Shown: piece by piece, positions 44,001-57,243 of the stretch
Numbering within the stretch: the first letter of the stretch is position 1
Layout: every line of letters begins with the position of its first letter
Origin: Pempheris klunzingeri
Lineage: Eukaryota; Chordata; Actinopteri; Acropomatiformes; Pempheridae
Reading direction: 5' to 3'
Length of the DNA stretch: 64,000 bases
NCBI RefSeq assembly: GCF_042242105.1
Contig: NC_092020.1
Span: 5,239,501-5,303,500 of the forward strand
Program-made: the position numbers and the translations under genes
Notes under the pieces: model-generated
Told to the model about the DNA's origin: nothing
Database searches by the model: none
What the model saw: the letters and a program-made list of their open reading frames with translations, nothing else

Positions 44001-45644
44001 CATCTTGTATAATGTCCTCGACAGCAACGGATTCCCGTCTCCAGCAGCAGCCTATAGTATGCATACAGAAACATATTACCGGCCCTGCAGCTTCAGTCAC
44101 AAGAGCTCTCTGATCTTCCTTCTACCTTCTCCTTGCTGTGCTGTTAACGTCCTGGCTTATTGTTTTCAGGAGTGCACATAATTTCATTTAATAAAGAGTT
44201 TGAGTGGGAATAAAATCTTCAGCAAGCTAGCTGGTTCACTAACTGTCAGGAAGCTCATTAGCTCGATTGCTAACGGTAAAGTTCAATGGTTATTCAAGAG
44301 AAGTACATTTACCAATGACTCCTGTCTTAAAACTGTCTGCAAACGTTCACTCTTTTGTGGTTAAACTCTGACCGAGGAGGGTTAAATAAAAGTCACTGGT
44401 GCTTCAGCTAATAAGCAACGAAAGCGTCTTCCATTTTGGACTTCCCTTAAAGCACAGCCAATGCAGTTTGCATTGGTTAAGTTATTTGTTAAGGATTTCA
44501 CTGCCATTTGCCATTTTAATGCTGGTGCGAGTGGGCTTTAAATCCCACTGGGGTCCTGCGTGATGGATGTTTTTGTATTGATGGCATACTCAAAGCCTTA
44601 TTTTGGATAAAACTATTCACCACATGAACCACACATTTATACCCGCAAACTCAGCAAACCCCTGGATCTGCTGACTAATGACATGAACTGTTTTGCGATT
44701 CAGATTCGTGCACTGTAACACGATGATTTGGGGTATTTAGTCAACAGTGTTCACTCGTACTTTGGAGTGTGCGCGCATTGCTGTGTGTAAGAGACTTTGA
44801 GAAGATCTGCGGTCTAAGGCCAGATTAAGACAGAGAGACCTCATTCAGAAGCAAACAATGGACCATTGCTCCAGTCATAATAACCATTTGGCCTGTGACA
44901 CAGCACACAGGCCAAGGTCCTCGACTGGATCAGAGCTGCCCTCGGCTCCGAGAACAAGATCGCACTGGCTGCTTGGTGAAAATGAGGATCCAGAGCAGAA
45001 AAGCTCCTCCATGAGTTCAAACCTACAGTCAAAGGCCGGTCCGGACTATGTTTGACCGAACCAACAAGCCCGAGGCGGGGGACAGAAATAATAAATGTAG
45101 CCACGAAAGCAATTCAAAACAGACATTTAATGGCCTCAAACCTCAACATGAGACACATTTAACTCAGCAGGTCAGCGCGCTGCTGTGTTATAATAACAAC
45201 GGGTCTCACCACACTAAAGAGTGTCATAACATTGACGTCTAAATGATATAATGTACTGTGAAAGCATGAACTTTATAACAATAAAACTTAAGGGCTCAGT
45301 GTGTTACAAAAGAACTAAACAGCATATTCCAACAACGTGGACGGAAATCACCATCTTATCCACAATCCAGTGCATTTGTGAGTGTTTGTGTGCGTTTAGC
45401 CTGAGTGCTGATGTGTTGGAGTCTCTTTTAGAGGCTCTGCATGTGTCTGGATAATAGTCCCCGTGTGGCTGGGTCTCTGGTCCCCGTAGTGTTCTCTCAT
45501 AACAAACACACACAGATACATTCCTCTGTTCTCCAGTGGTGGATTAATCCGTAAAGCTCAGGCCATACCTCAGGACTTACCTCAGGACTTAACTAATCTG
45601 CTGAGTTATGTGTTTGTCACTTCCAGGACCAAACAGCTGATTGT
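41001..45644. other. Gene-free interval between p2ry10 and lpar4
   Basis: Presumed p2ry10 promoter side. The only structure I can support is the 18-nt inverted repeat at 43415. No exon or microsatellite of note; the open frames are short and unlike known proteins. Confidence 0.55.
43415..43462. repeat. Perfect 18-nt inverted repeat, 12-nt loop
   Basis: TATCAGCACCCACGACTG (43415-43432) and its exact complement (43445-43462) enclose a 12-nt spacer. No transposon ends or coding context seen around it; it lies between p2ry10 and lpar4. Confidence 0.95.
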
Positions 45645-45650
45645 TTTATT
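45645..45650 (-). other. Candidate lpar4 polyadenylation signal
   Basis: AATAAA on the minus strand 66 nt beyond the lpar4 stop. It would give a short 3' UTR; a more distal signal is possible. Confidence 0.35.
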
Positions 45651-45715
45651 TGTCAAATTCAGGGCACCTGTCAAATCCACCTTGTCCTTCTTTACCGTCC
45701 TTGTTCCTTGCCGAG

Positions 45716-46921
45716 TCAGAACTGACTCTCAGACATCTTTGAGTCTTTTCCATTGCTGGACGGAGTGTGTGTGTCTCTGGGGAGTGTGTTTGCTGTGTCC
45801 TGTGTCTCAGTGTCGCTGCGGGGGATACTCTCTGGCCGGGAGCCGGACCCTTTGCCTCCCTTGGTCAAGCTTTTCTGGAAGCTCTCTGAGGTGAAGTAGT
45901 AGACCACAGGGTCCAGGCAGCAGTTGAGACTGGCCAGGCACAAAGTGATGGGGTAAAGAGTTCGGGCAAAGCGCTCCACGCCGCAGTTAGCCAGGGCCTG
46001 GGTCCGCACCAGGGCGTACAGGAAGAGGATAGAGTTATAGGGGACGAAGCAGATGATGAAGATGCCAAGATGGACCAAAATCATCCGTAGGACACGTCTC
46101 TTGCTGTCACAGCCATGACCAACAGTCACTGGACGCCGCAGTGTCCGCAGAACAAGCGAGGAACATACCAAGTTAGCGAGGAGGGGGAGAAGGAAGCCCA
46201 CAATCTGGAAAATAAATAGGAAGCGTATAAAAGCTTGATGTAAAAGTTTAACTTTACCACTATGTCTCTGATTAGGTTATTAAAAAGTGTGTAAATGGTG
46301 TGTGTGCATGTTTATTTGTGTGTCTATCAGAGCGTCCTCGCTCACCTCGATGAAGATGGTGATTTTGGACAGGTAGGTCCTCCAGGTGCTCTTGGAGAAG
46401 CCCTCAAAGCATGTGGTGGCTCTGTTTGTGCTGTTAATGGTGGAGAAGAAGGTCACTGATATTCCTCCTCCTACGATGGTCAGCCACACGGCGGCACACA
46501 CCAGCGCCGCGTTCCTGCGCGTGCGGATGGAGCGTGAGCGGAAAGGGTAGACTATCGCCAGGAAGCGGTCTACGCTGATGCAGGTGAGGAAGAGCATGCT
46601 GCCGTAGATGTTGGTGATGAAGGCTGTTCCTGAGACCTTACACAGCCCATCTCCAAATGGCCAATGGCGGTTAACATTGTAGAAGACCTTGAATGGCAGC
46701 GTGAAAACAAATACTAAATCAGATAGCGCTAAATTAGTCATAAACATTGTGGTCTCGTTCCGCATCTTCATCCGGAAGCAGAATACGAAGAGGGCCGCAC
46801 AGTTGGTGATCAGGCCTAAGACAAAGACCACACTGTAAACCACAGAGTACAAGTTGTACTTGAAGGAGTCGTCAATGCCACAGTCCTCCATTCCAGTCTC
46901 GTTGAGCACCAGGCTAGCCAT
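45716..46921 (-). CDS. lpar4: Lysophosphatidic acid receptor 4
   Basis: Rhodopsin-family receptor for lysophosphatidic acid at the plasma membrane. Exon 1 is 46921-46346 (192 codons, N-terminus to TM5 start), exon 2 is 46204-45716 (162 codons plus stop); 354 aa, human 370. Near-identical strings to LPAR4: [66 protein letters not shown] (canonical DRF), [36 protein letters not shown] and LDPVVYYF. The N-terminus is shorter than in mammals and has NET at residue 7. The C-tail is Ser/Thr-rich, suited to phosphorylation. Start: ACCATGG, an ideal Kozak context with an in-frame TAG four codons upstream. The 141-nt intron (CATCGAG/GTGAGC to TTTCCAG/ATTG, phase 0) cuts TM5; the mammalian coding region is unbroken. 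Confidence 0.95.
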
Positions 46922-47575
46922 GGTGACGGCCTAAACAGGGAGGGCAGGGGCTCCACAGAAAAAGAGTACACCAAGGCCGTCAGGGAAGAGGGGAGCCGGG
47001 CCGGATATCTGGGGATCGGAGGTGTCAGCAGGGGATCCACCAGTCAAGTCCCCTCCAAGTCATCGTGGACAATCAGATACAAAAATGGAGTCTGAGACAG
47101 TCAGGATGTACGCCTGCAGGGCTGGTCAGTCATCCTGTGGAGAGAAAAGGAAAAGCCCACGGTCACTTCCTCACTATAAAAGTTACAGAGCAAGAAGCAA
47201 ACAACTCCAGCTCCATGAGATGAAGTGTATTGTGTGTAGTGCAGTGTGTAGTATAGTGTGTAGAAGGCAAACTTTTATTCTGTTACATCTTAAACAAATC
47301 AATCTTGAATGTACAATTTTGAGAAAACCACTGTAATATAGAGGAGCCGGAGTTGTAGGGTATTTTCTGAGAAGACAACGGTATACCACTTTATCTTTTA
47401 TAACATTAATCAATGTGACTTACACACTTCACAAAATAAAAGCGGCACACAATCTTAATCAGTCACAGAGAATGAAAGAATATTAGAAATGCTTCAAAAT
47501 TAACTTTACAACCTGTATTGAATTAATTTTAATTAATTAACCTGAATTAATTCAGGTTATTGCATGCTTGTCAGT

Positions 47576-47613
<38 letters not shown>

Positions 47614-49112
47614 CTTAATGCACTTCATGTGTCATCTGTCAGTACAAATACAGTCTCATCTGTCCACAGCGTGTCAGCTCACATGAGGCACCGAGGCTGT
47701 CATCAGGACTGTGAGCGCAGAAACGTGTACCATAGATCGTGGGGCCCACACTCCTTTATGAACCGACGTCAAAAGCCTAATGTAAAATCCATCCAGCCAC
47801 AGAAGAACAGAGAGTATCTAAGGCCGGGCTCCAACTGGAGGAAGTAAATATGTCAGCATGTTGCCTCGGTACAAAAGAGCTGCTCCCACCATCACAGAGC
47901 ACTGTTGTCAAGAAACACAATAGCTTTGTTGTCCGACGTGAACCATTACAATGATTTAACATTGTGAAACATTTTCCAGCCGTTTACTTGAAGAAATATT
48001 TGGGTGAATGTGTGTGAACAGGAACTAGGCTATTGGGAATGTGAGGAGCGCTAACTTTCTTATCTGTGAACACACTTGTATGTGAACACACTTGATATTC
48101 TACATCCACAATAAACTTCATTTATGTATTGCGGAAGTGATGCCCAGAGACTTATAGCTGCCATCATGAAAAATGCACACTTTATGTAGTATAATGACTA
48201 ATAACATCTGTACCTCAGAGCTCTAATTTGTTTAATACTTAAGAAATGTGTTTGGATTTAGTCAGAGACTTAAACTAACTAGTAACACACTAAATATTAC
48301 ACCGACATATAGTAAAGCCCCTACATGTCATATGATTATATAGGATCTAAGGAAAGACACTATCCAGTTGCATTATGGGTTATGTAGGATCCAGCTTGAC
48401 CAACATTGTGGACTAAAACCTCGGGACTCCTCGGCCTCTGCTGTATTGATTCTGACCTCTTTTATCTGTCTTCACTAAAATCTAACCCAACTTTACAGGA
48501 GAGCAGTTCTAAGTAGCTACAGCACCCGACATAACAAGCGAAACTGCCCTTATCTTTTGTTACGCAACAGAGCTACAGCAGCAGTGTGGTGGCCACTGGC
48601 ATCGCGTGTAACAGTCCCCAGCGTCTCTGGATCAGATTCACTCTATCTGTCTTTTCACACACACACAAAGGCGACGCTGTGAGCGCGAGCAGTCCATCAG
48701 CCCCGTCCTGTGCCAGCTGCAGTGTGACATCTTTACTGCGTTTTCACACGCCTCCCAGAAAGCCTCCGCCGGCCCTCACAATGCCCTCACTGTACCCGTC
48801 TGGGCCCAACACACACACTTACATATGCACAAGTCTCCACACGTGCATACACAAGCAGGCAAAAACTTATATGTGCCAGTCCTCACACACACACACACAC
48901 ACACACACTGTAGGGTTCTGTGTACTGTGGCTCTGTCCCAGGACCTCTGACAGTGCCGGCTTCATATTCTGCTGATGTTGTTTCTGCAGGGAGTCGAGTC
49001 TATAGAACGTTGAATTTGGCTGCTATACAGTTTATGCTCAAAAGAAACAAGAACCACGTCTACCGCAGACCTGGAGCAGAGACACATTAAGTGTGTTGTG
49101 GATTTCTGACCT

Positions 49113-49147
<35 letters not shown>

Positions 49148-50285
49148 GATTTCATGTACAGGTCGTGGACAGCTGCACAGTTAAAGGGGTTCCCCCCGCC
49201 GTCGGCCGTGGCAGTGACAGAAACAGGCCTCTGGGACCCGCTGATCTGAACGGATCGAGTTCAGGCTCAGCTCACATCCAGCTGTTCCTTTCTCTCACAG
49301 GCTCGGAGCAGGAGGGCAGAGAGAGCTGAAGGTGGAGGACGAGCGGGCGTACAGTGGACATCTTCAACTCAAAGGAGCCATCGTGCTGAGTGCGTTTTTT
49401 AATCAGAAAGCTCCTGTTAGAATTATGTCTCAAGTTACATCACTCCCAATGTCATGAATATTAAGCTCACCAATCAATTTCTGTTCATTAAATCACTTAA
49501 GTCATTTTAATTCACTGGTTTTAGCTTCACAGATGAGAATACAGGTTTACAAAGAGTAAATAGTAGTAATTTGGATATTTTTCTTCTCTTCTTCTTTCCT
49601 TAGGTTTTGGACTGATAAACAAAACAAGAGTCTGAAAATCTTGCCTTGACACTTAATAGACCAAACAATTCATCTTTAAAATAAGTGAATAACCATGCAG
49701 CCTTCATTCTTAGAAAAAGAAATGGTGAATTTTTGTTGAGAATGTGGAGAAATTGGAGAGCTGGCTGCTTTGGGATTCAGGCAGCACCTCATTCCTCTCC
49801 TGAGAAGTGTTGTTTTGTGCCTCACACATGTAAATTGAGCCTTGTGACACACATTACATCTGTCAAATCCTTCATGATGTTCGATTTTTAGGCCAAAAAA
49901 AACGTTTTATTTACGTAAAAGCTGCGTGGACGCACTGATCACACTGTAATTCAATCATCACACTGTGATCCAATCAACAGCTACTTGTTGAGGCCCCACT
50001 GAATCAGCCAGTGTTGAAAGCTGTGTGTGTTATTTGTGAACCACAGCAGCTGAGGGCCTTGTCATACCCAGTGAGCTGAAGCTGTGCAGGCTCACAGCCT
50101 GGAGAAGCACTTTATCAGTGCACACTATCAGTTCTTATACAGCTGCTTTAACTGGATTTTGGGGCGTCAAAAGTTAGAAGCTGCTCCAAAGTTTTCCTCA
50201 GCCAAAGATAAAAACATGTTTTGAGAGATGTTACAGGACAAAACAGAGGAAACTTACTGGCAGCTGAATGATGGTGACAGCTCAC

Positions 50286-50640
50286 CTCCCGGTCACTGAT
50301 GTTTGTCCGTCTGGCAGCCGAGCAGCTGTCAAAAGCAAACCTCCATACTTCTCCTCCCAAAAGTTGTGGCTGACTTTCTCCAGAGTCAAACTGCGTCTAA
50401 GCCTCACGGAGAAGAAGCCGCTTTTTCAACCGGTCAGAAACAAACAGATCCTGCTGCTGGGAGTCCTTCTCTCAGTCCCTGCGGATCTCCCCGTCCGTCA
50501 GTCCGTCCGCCACAAATGGGAGCGCAGCTCATCCTAGCCGGGGTGTTTGTGTGCGCGCCTGCGCGTGCGTGTGAGCGTGCGGGTGTGTGGGGGAGCTCGG
50601 CCACAGGAAACGAGACAATAGCACCTCGGCTGGGCAGTAG
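50286..50640 (-). promoter_or_regulatory. Possible lpar4 promoter and first noncoding exon
   Basis: A GC- and CpG-rich island (about 50400-50640) is followed on the minus strand by a strong donor, GGGAG/GTGAGC, at 50286. The lpar4 ATG is preceded by an acceptor-like CTGTTTAG (46932-46925). An untranslated first exon spliced over about 3.4 kb would join the two. The island could equally belong to an unrelated unit; RNA evidence is lacking. Confidence 0.25.
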
Positions 50641-50649
50641 GGAGGAGGA

Positions 50650-50705
50650 GGGGGGGGGGGGGGGGGGGGGTAGGGGACTGTGGAGAGGGAGGGGGGGGGG
50701 GGGGG
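50650..50705 (+). repeat. Two poly-G runs (21 and 15 G)
   Basis: G runs at 50650-50670 and 50691-50705 with short G-rich DNA between, next to a CpG-rich stretch. Shorter poly-G lies at 9825-9839 and poly-C near 37429-37440. Confidence 0.9.
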
Positions 50706-50814
50706 AGCAGGGTGGTGTCATCAGCTGGAGAGATCACAGTTTATTAGGATAGTGTTAGAATAAATAACTGTTTTATTACTGTGTGGGCAGAAGCAACTTC
50801 ATTCAAGTCAAAAG

Positions 50815-51240
50815 TTATAAACACATTTATCTTTTATATTACTTGAGTACAATTCTTAACTTCTTCTACTTTACTTGAGCATTTCTGTTTTATGTCATAT
50901 TATACTATCTCATATGGAGATACTGTACTTGCTGCTCAACTTGACAGCCACTGGTTACTTTACATTAAAACATATAAAATAAATGTATTTGACCTAATGC
51001 ATTGCTAAAGATTAAAGTGGTTTCCAACCATCCTGGCTTATGGCCACTTCCAAAAAAAGCAGCATCTAGTTCAGGGGGCCACTTTTCAGATGTTTAGCAG
51101 TTACACCAAAGGGTCATTTCTTCTTCTTCAACTTGGTCACATGGTCGATTTTCTGATCACACCTCTGCACTTTTACTTATGTGGGATGTTGAATGAAGGA
51201 CTTTTACTTTTACTTGGAGTATTTCACAGGCAAATACTTT
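50815..51240 (-). repeat. Interspersed repeat, same type, reverse orientation
   Basis: Reverse-orientation copy of the repeat in tbx22 intron 5: ATTACTTGAGTACAATTC, TACTTGAGCATTTCTGTTTT and CTTTTACTTTTACTTGG. Strongly diverged. Confidence 0.5.
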
Positions 51241-54074
51241 TTTTATTTGTTTTATTTTTGGTCACCAGTTACTTTGCAGATTGAGATTTTACATACAGCA
51301 CAAAACAAATGAAACACACACATATGATGGACAGTTATAGATTAAGTTACACAGCAGAATGCAAAGTAATGTGTTCTGTAATGAAATCAGCTGTAAAGCT
51401 TGTGGGCGAGTCCCTGTATGCTTATATGGGCTTATTATAGGTTTTAGAGTTTATTAATAGTAGCTACTGATGACAACACCTGTGTACTGTTACAGACAAA
51501 GGTTAACACAATACTGCATGTGTGATATGTTCACAGCACATTTATTTCAACCTCAATGGTTTCATAAACTATTTTTGACCAATTGTTTCAACTGAGATAA
51601 AGTGACTGTGTACATCAGAGCATTACTGAACTCCCCACAAGCAAATTACATATATACTGTTTCACCTGCAGTACATTAAAAGAAGATGGCAGTATAATTA
51701 AAGCTCAAATGGAGGGTGGGATCTGTACACCAGCCAAATATACTGGTAACTGTAATGTGTTAGACCTTACAATAACAACGTAGTGCTATTTTGGCTGATC
51801 AAAGTCCTGCAGTTCCATTGTTACAATACAATCTTAATGTCTGAGGCTACCAAAAGGGTTATTTTTAGCCAGGTGACAAGGCTGTGCTGGACAGGTTCCC
51901 ATTGTGTTCAGGCTGGCATGGGGCGGCGTGTGTGTGTGTGTCTTTCTGTGTGTGTGAGCGACAGAAAGAGAGAGGCACTTGACAGAGGGGAAGTGGTCTT
52001 TGAGGGTAGCGTCTGGCAGGCTGATAGCACCACAATAGCACCAGGGAGGACAGGACATCCTGCTTACTGCATAAGCTGAACTCAGACACACACACACACA
52101 CAATACATTACACACCACCAGATGTCTTTTACCTCTTGATTGTTGCATGAGTCACACATTGTGATAAAAACATGTTTCCTTAATGATGTTTCATAACATG
52201 ATTTTAGCATTTTCCTTTGTTTATACAGTGTAAATATGGCATCGCTTAGCAAGTGATCATTTTCAAATCTTCTCAAAGAGTTTCCCGTTGATTTGGAAAA
52301 GACATCATTTTGGCAGCACTGACCCACTGGGCCATTATGGGGGATAAAGGGTGAAAAACAATATTCTGAGCCTTTTTATCACAAAGCTAAAATTGTCATG
52401 ACAAATAGTTTCAGATCACTTCTATGAGGATTATGATGTGGCAACGTATAATTATATACACGATTTGCAAGTTTTCATGCATATCTTGTGAAAGAAACAA
52501 ATGTTTTTGTGAACATTTGTACAAATTTATCGTGACCTTTTGATTTTCCGCCAACATCATTCCCTGTGTGATCAATGCTGAGCCAAGACGAGCAGCAGTA
52601 TTCAGTGGGCCACATGAACCTTACCTGGAAGCCAGAAGTTTGCACCAGCAATTCTCCCTGGACAGATTAGGTGCCATGGTTCGTGTTCGGTATCCATTTC
52701 ATACAATAGATCCATGGATAAAGCTAGACGAAGACTTAAGTGATCACCAAAGTTATTACAATTTATACTGAAGGGAACATGATTGTCATGATTGTAATCA
52801 ATTCACTGACCAACATTGCCATAATAAGCAGTTTGCCGCTAGTGTGGCTAAAAAACCAATGGGTCAATGTTTTGTAATAATTTTGAAATTTGTATTTTCC
52901 TCACGTTACTATAAAATTGTTATGACAACCGTTTATGCGCAAAAAAAGTACTGAGCTTATTTCTGGTTAATTTTGTTTCTCTGTAGATGACTTGACATCT
53001 CCTGTGTGACATCTCCTTAAGTGTGCAATTAAGTCTGACAAGGTGATTGTACAGCTGCAGTGGAGCGCTGGTTGCCTGTGATGTGCCGATAATCAAAGCA
53101 GCCAAATGGGGCCGAGAAACAAAACCAATAAAGATGAAGGCTGAGAAGAAGAAGCTGTGCTAAAATTTCATGATTGGATGCGACAAAAGATGTTTGATTG
53201 GGTTGCAGAAACATCTCCCAGTCCTGACACACACACACACACACACACACTCACATGTATTCACACACCCCTCCCTCCTTCTTCTCTGTGTTTGGTAACG
53301 GTAACTAAGCTGTGCTGCCCCGGCCGAGGCTTTGTGAGTCACACCAACCAGAACAAAGACCCCATTACTGCACCCTCCCCTCCATCCTCTCTCTCCCTCC
53401 CTCCATCTCCTCTCTTTTTCGACCCCTCTGTCCTGCTCTCCTTTAATGCGTTGATGAGTGTATATCCTTTGCTCTCCTCCCCTTGCCTCTGTCCATCCTC
53501 TCATTCATTGGCTCCAGGAGGGTTTAGGGGCAGCCCCGTCGTGCCATACATACCTCTGCCCTGACAACAGGGCCGGACAAAGGCAGCGAGGCAGTACAAC
53601 GCAGGAGTCTTGAGCTTTATAGGCTCTATGGACTTATATTAACATGATTGCAGTGGGGTGTCCTATGCGTGTATACATGTAGCTGTACAGCTGACCTTAG
53701 CCCCTGTGAGCCAGCGTTCAGCTCTGACCTGATTAGAGTCCGGCTCATCCAGAGCAAAGTGGAGCCCGGATCAATGCTGCCGGCTGGGACTGAGGCCACA
53801 GAGGGAGACCACAGACACTCTGCAGTTACAACCAGAGATCGAGCAGCGGCTGTTTACCCCACAGCACTGATAGGTGCAGCATGAGCAGCCATGGGTGAGC
53901 GCTCGCTCTCCAGACTGCGAGGCAAAGCAGACAGGCTGACCAGACTGACCCCAGCCTGTGCAGACAGAGCCTGCTCTTTGTCTCTGAGATATAATGGGCT
54001 GATGTACCTTGCCTCAGGGTACATATGGTAAAACGTTGGAGATTTGATCAGCTCATTTCCAAACATGGTCGTCT

Positions 54075-54660
54075 TGGCAAGGCAAGGAAGGCAAGTCTAT
54101 TTGTATAGCACAGTTCAACAACAAGGCAATTCAAAATGCTTTATGTCAGACAAGGGCATTCAGAGAAGGAGCACAAGGAAGTATAAAAACAGTAAAACAT
54201 CAGGTTTCATAAGGGTAAAATAAAATAGGGGATGAAATAAACTAGAATAGAATAAAACAGATCGGAGAATCAAAATTATTAGTTTAACTTGATAAAAGAT
54301 TTAAAAGAACTGAGAGTTTGAGTGTGTGACAATCTAAGAAGTGGACTGATGTGATTGATTTCTCTGGTCTGACTGAGGACAGCAGCGTTCTGAATCAGCT
54401 GCAGCTGTCTGATCAAGAGACGTTACAGTAGTCAAGTCTACAGATTAATGATGAGAAGGTTTTTCTGAATCCTGCTGACACATAAGTCCTTTAATTCTTG
54501 ATATATTATTAAGGTGACAGTGGGCAGGTTTTGTAATTGTCTTAATATTGCTATGAAGCTGAGCACTGACTGTTATTGACTGATATTTTAGTTTTATCGT
54601 CACACGACTGTTATTGTCATTACAAAAGGATTCCAAGGATTTGTCAATTTATAAAGCTTC
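54075..54660 (+). repeat. Interspersed repeat (GGCAAGGCAAGG type)
   Basis: GGCAAGGCAAGGAAGGCAAG, TATTTGTATAGCACAGTTCA and ACAAGGCAATTCAAAATGC start the copy; GACGTTACAGTAGTCAAGTC, TGACACATAAGTCCTTTAAT and GGTGACAGTGGGCAGGTTTT follow further in. The order is that of a widespread teleost retroposon, probably LINE-derived. No intact reading frame. Confidence 0.75.
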
Positions 54661-55837
54661 ATTTAAGGGGTGAAAAGCGTTATTTGACAATTTAGAGTTT
54701 CTTGTGACAGGGCTGAAGACAGACTGTAGCTGACCAGGATTGGAAGTTTAAAAAATCTGTCCTCCCAACAAACTACCAAGTGAAAAATACATTTTTTAAC
54801 CCTTTTTATTGTATTTATTAGATCATAGCAGTTAATTTATTATGTCTAAGTTTCATTTAATCAAAGTATTTCTTTCAAGAAAATTCATCTGGAAATAAAC
54901 ATTCGCTGAGTAAAATATAAACCAAACTCTGATTACAATAACTCAGGATTAAATCTCAGAATATTAGCACCAGATTAAATAGTAGTAACAGTCATTTATT
55001 TATCTTTTGTATAGTGCACAATTTTTCACATTGACATGAAATCAGTGTGTCATGATAAGAGGCGCTCGGGTGGATGTGGGTGTATTTCTTATGATTATGC
55101 AAAATCTGCAAAACTTGTTTCATAATTTCAGAGTGGGGTAAAATTGGAAGCATTTTGATGATGAAATGACTGGATGATACAGAAATAATGGCAGCTAAGT
55201 AGTGTGGATATTAATAGTTTTCATCTCTGTGTGGATCTTTCCAGCTGTAAATAATGAAACGAACGGTGGCTAAGAATTCATTATGTAAAAGTTAGAAGAT
55301 GTAAACAAACTAAGATGGTGATTATCCTTCACCCATCACCCGGAAAGAGCAATTTTGACATTTTTTGGGTAAAATTGTGCCTCTCACCATTTCATACTGA
55401 CAAATGTGCACCGTCCAAAGGAGGGCGCTAGAGCTGCATGTCAGAGCCAGAGGACATTCTGTGCTGTATGTTAAAGGTTGGCTGAAAGATGTTCATTCAT
55501 GGGAAACAACATGTTTGTGATGAAGTTAATAGTTTTGTGCTTATACCTGCTTTACACTTTCTTTATTCTTGTAACGAATCCTCACATCGTTTCTCTTCTT
55601 TCAAAGCCTGCAGCGCACAAATGAACACTGCCGTGTTGAAGAGGACACACAGAATCTACTTTTCTTGTTAATAGTTTGACGTCCCACATTGTTTACTTGT
55701 GACTGACAGCCCAAGTGCCAAAGTACACTATGCAGGGCTACCCCTGCCAAACAGAGAGCATCATGGGAAGGAAGCTGCCACCACTGTTCCTCACTCCTCA
55801 GCCTGTTGTTTCCAGCCTTAATTGATTAGTTCCAGGA

Positions 55838-55839
<2 letters not shown>

Positions 55840-55887
<48 letters not shown>
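55840..55887. repeat. (AC)n microsatellite
   Basis: About 23 AC units. Other arrays of this class in the window: 16675-16702 (CT), 35457-35502 (TC then AC), 47578-47611, 49112-49143, 53227-53250 and 59610-59636. Confidence 0.95.
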
Positions 55888-55889
<2 letters not shown>

Positions 55890-57243
55890 AAGCAGCCATA
55901 CTAATTGGCTTAGTGATGTAACTCCGTCTCCTCCTGTGTCCCTGCACTTTGACAACAGCTCCCTACAGCCAGCAGAATGAGGCAAAGGTAGACTGTGCTT
56001 CCCTCTGCTGTACACAGCTCACACTGCAATACAATCCTGTTATATGACAGGAGTGTTTATCCTCCTGGATCTTGTCCCTTGCAGACATTTTTCAGCAGTG
56101 ACTGCGGTGTGTAATGTGCTTGATGTCCCCAATTCCCTCCAAACATTACTAATGCAATCAGATTACTCAAAGGATGCACATCTTTGATCTTTCATATCCT
56201 CCGCGACAAATTCTGCAGGGATAATCGTAGTGGCTGATATCTGTCAGCTTCAACCCGGCATACAGTGTTGAAGCTCAAAGCCCTGTGTATTTTTCTTATC
56301 AGCTTGACCAGCGTTTGACTCGTATACACAGAATGCTTCTCCACTGTGTGTGTGTGTGTCTATATAGTAGCTGGCTAAGTGAATGTTTGACAGCAGACTG
56401 TAAACAACTTCAGATGGAGCTGTTTCCCGAAGAAAAAGACATCTTCTTGCTACTGAACTGTCCCAGCTTGTGCTTGTGCTCAGTTTGGCTGTTCAAACAA
56501 CACGCTGCACAAAAATGTAAACAGACACATTTGCGATCTATTGGTGAGGACGTGAGATATGATATACAAACAGAACACACCTTTAAACCCACATTATGAA
56601 GAAGACGACTTGGTGTCTTCGCTCTGTTGTATCTTCCTGGGCCGTCTGCCAGGTCAAACATTTGAGTGGCTCAGAGATGAAAGCATGTTCACAATATGGA
56701 ACAGATCATAAACTCTCAGATCAGCTTGCTCACAAGCATCTCAAATGGAAACTGATGAATCCCATATAAAGCCACATTTTACTGGATTTGAAATATTCAT
56801 CACACTGCATGTTTTAGGTTTTTAATGCATGCCTGATGTTTGATTTTTTATGTTACATCTTATACAATGGATGTATTTCCTGGAATGGTTTCCTCATTAA
56901 ACTGGAGACTAACTTTTCAAAAGCAATAAAACTGAAACGTTCTCTATTTGATTCCCTCTGGGGTTTGCTGCAGTCTCACTCCATCTGGTCTAACCAGTTG
57001 TTTATGGTGACTAATGTTTAAGCAAATAATTTTAGTCAGTTCACTGGCTTTTTGACTCACTGTACACTGTACACTGTATTTTAGCCTGTCACATATTAAC
57101 ATTTCAGTGATTTTATGTGAAACACAACAATCATCTTTCTCAGAATATTTACGACACATATTTAAATTTATTTTCATTATATAAATTAACAAAGAATAAA
57201 CCACAGTTTTGTTTGAGTTCATGCTATTTTATGGCCAAAGCTG

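Larger units (their letters stand above)
46922..57166. other. Gene-free interval upstream of lpar4
   Basis: Contains several microsatellites, the GC-rich island with poly-G runs (50400-50705), a diverged repeat (50815-51240) and a retroposon-like repeat (54075-54660). Nothing else coding is supported. Confidence 0.55.

Noticed and set aside
50303-50752. 149-codon frame with poly-Gly
   Set aside because: Created by poly-G runs in a CpG-rich noncoding stretch.
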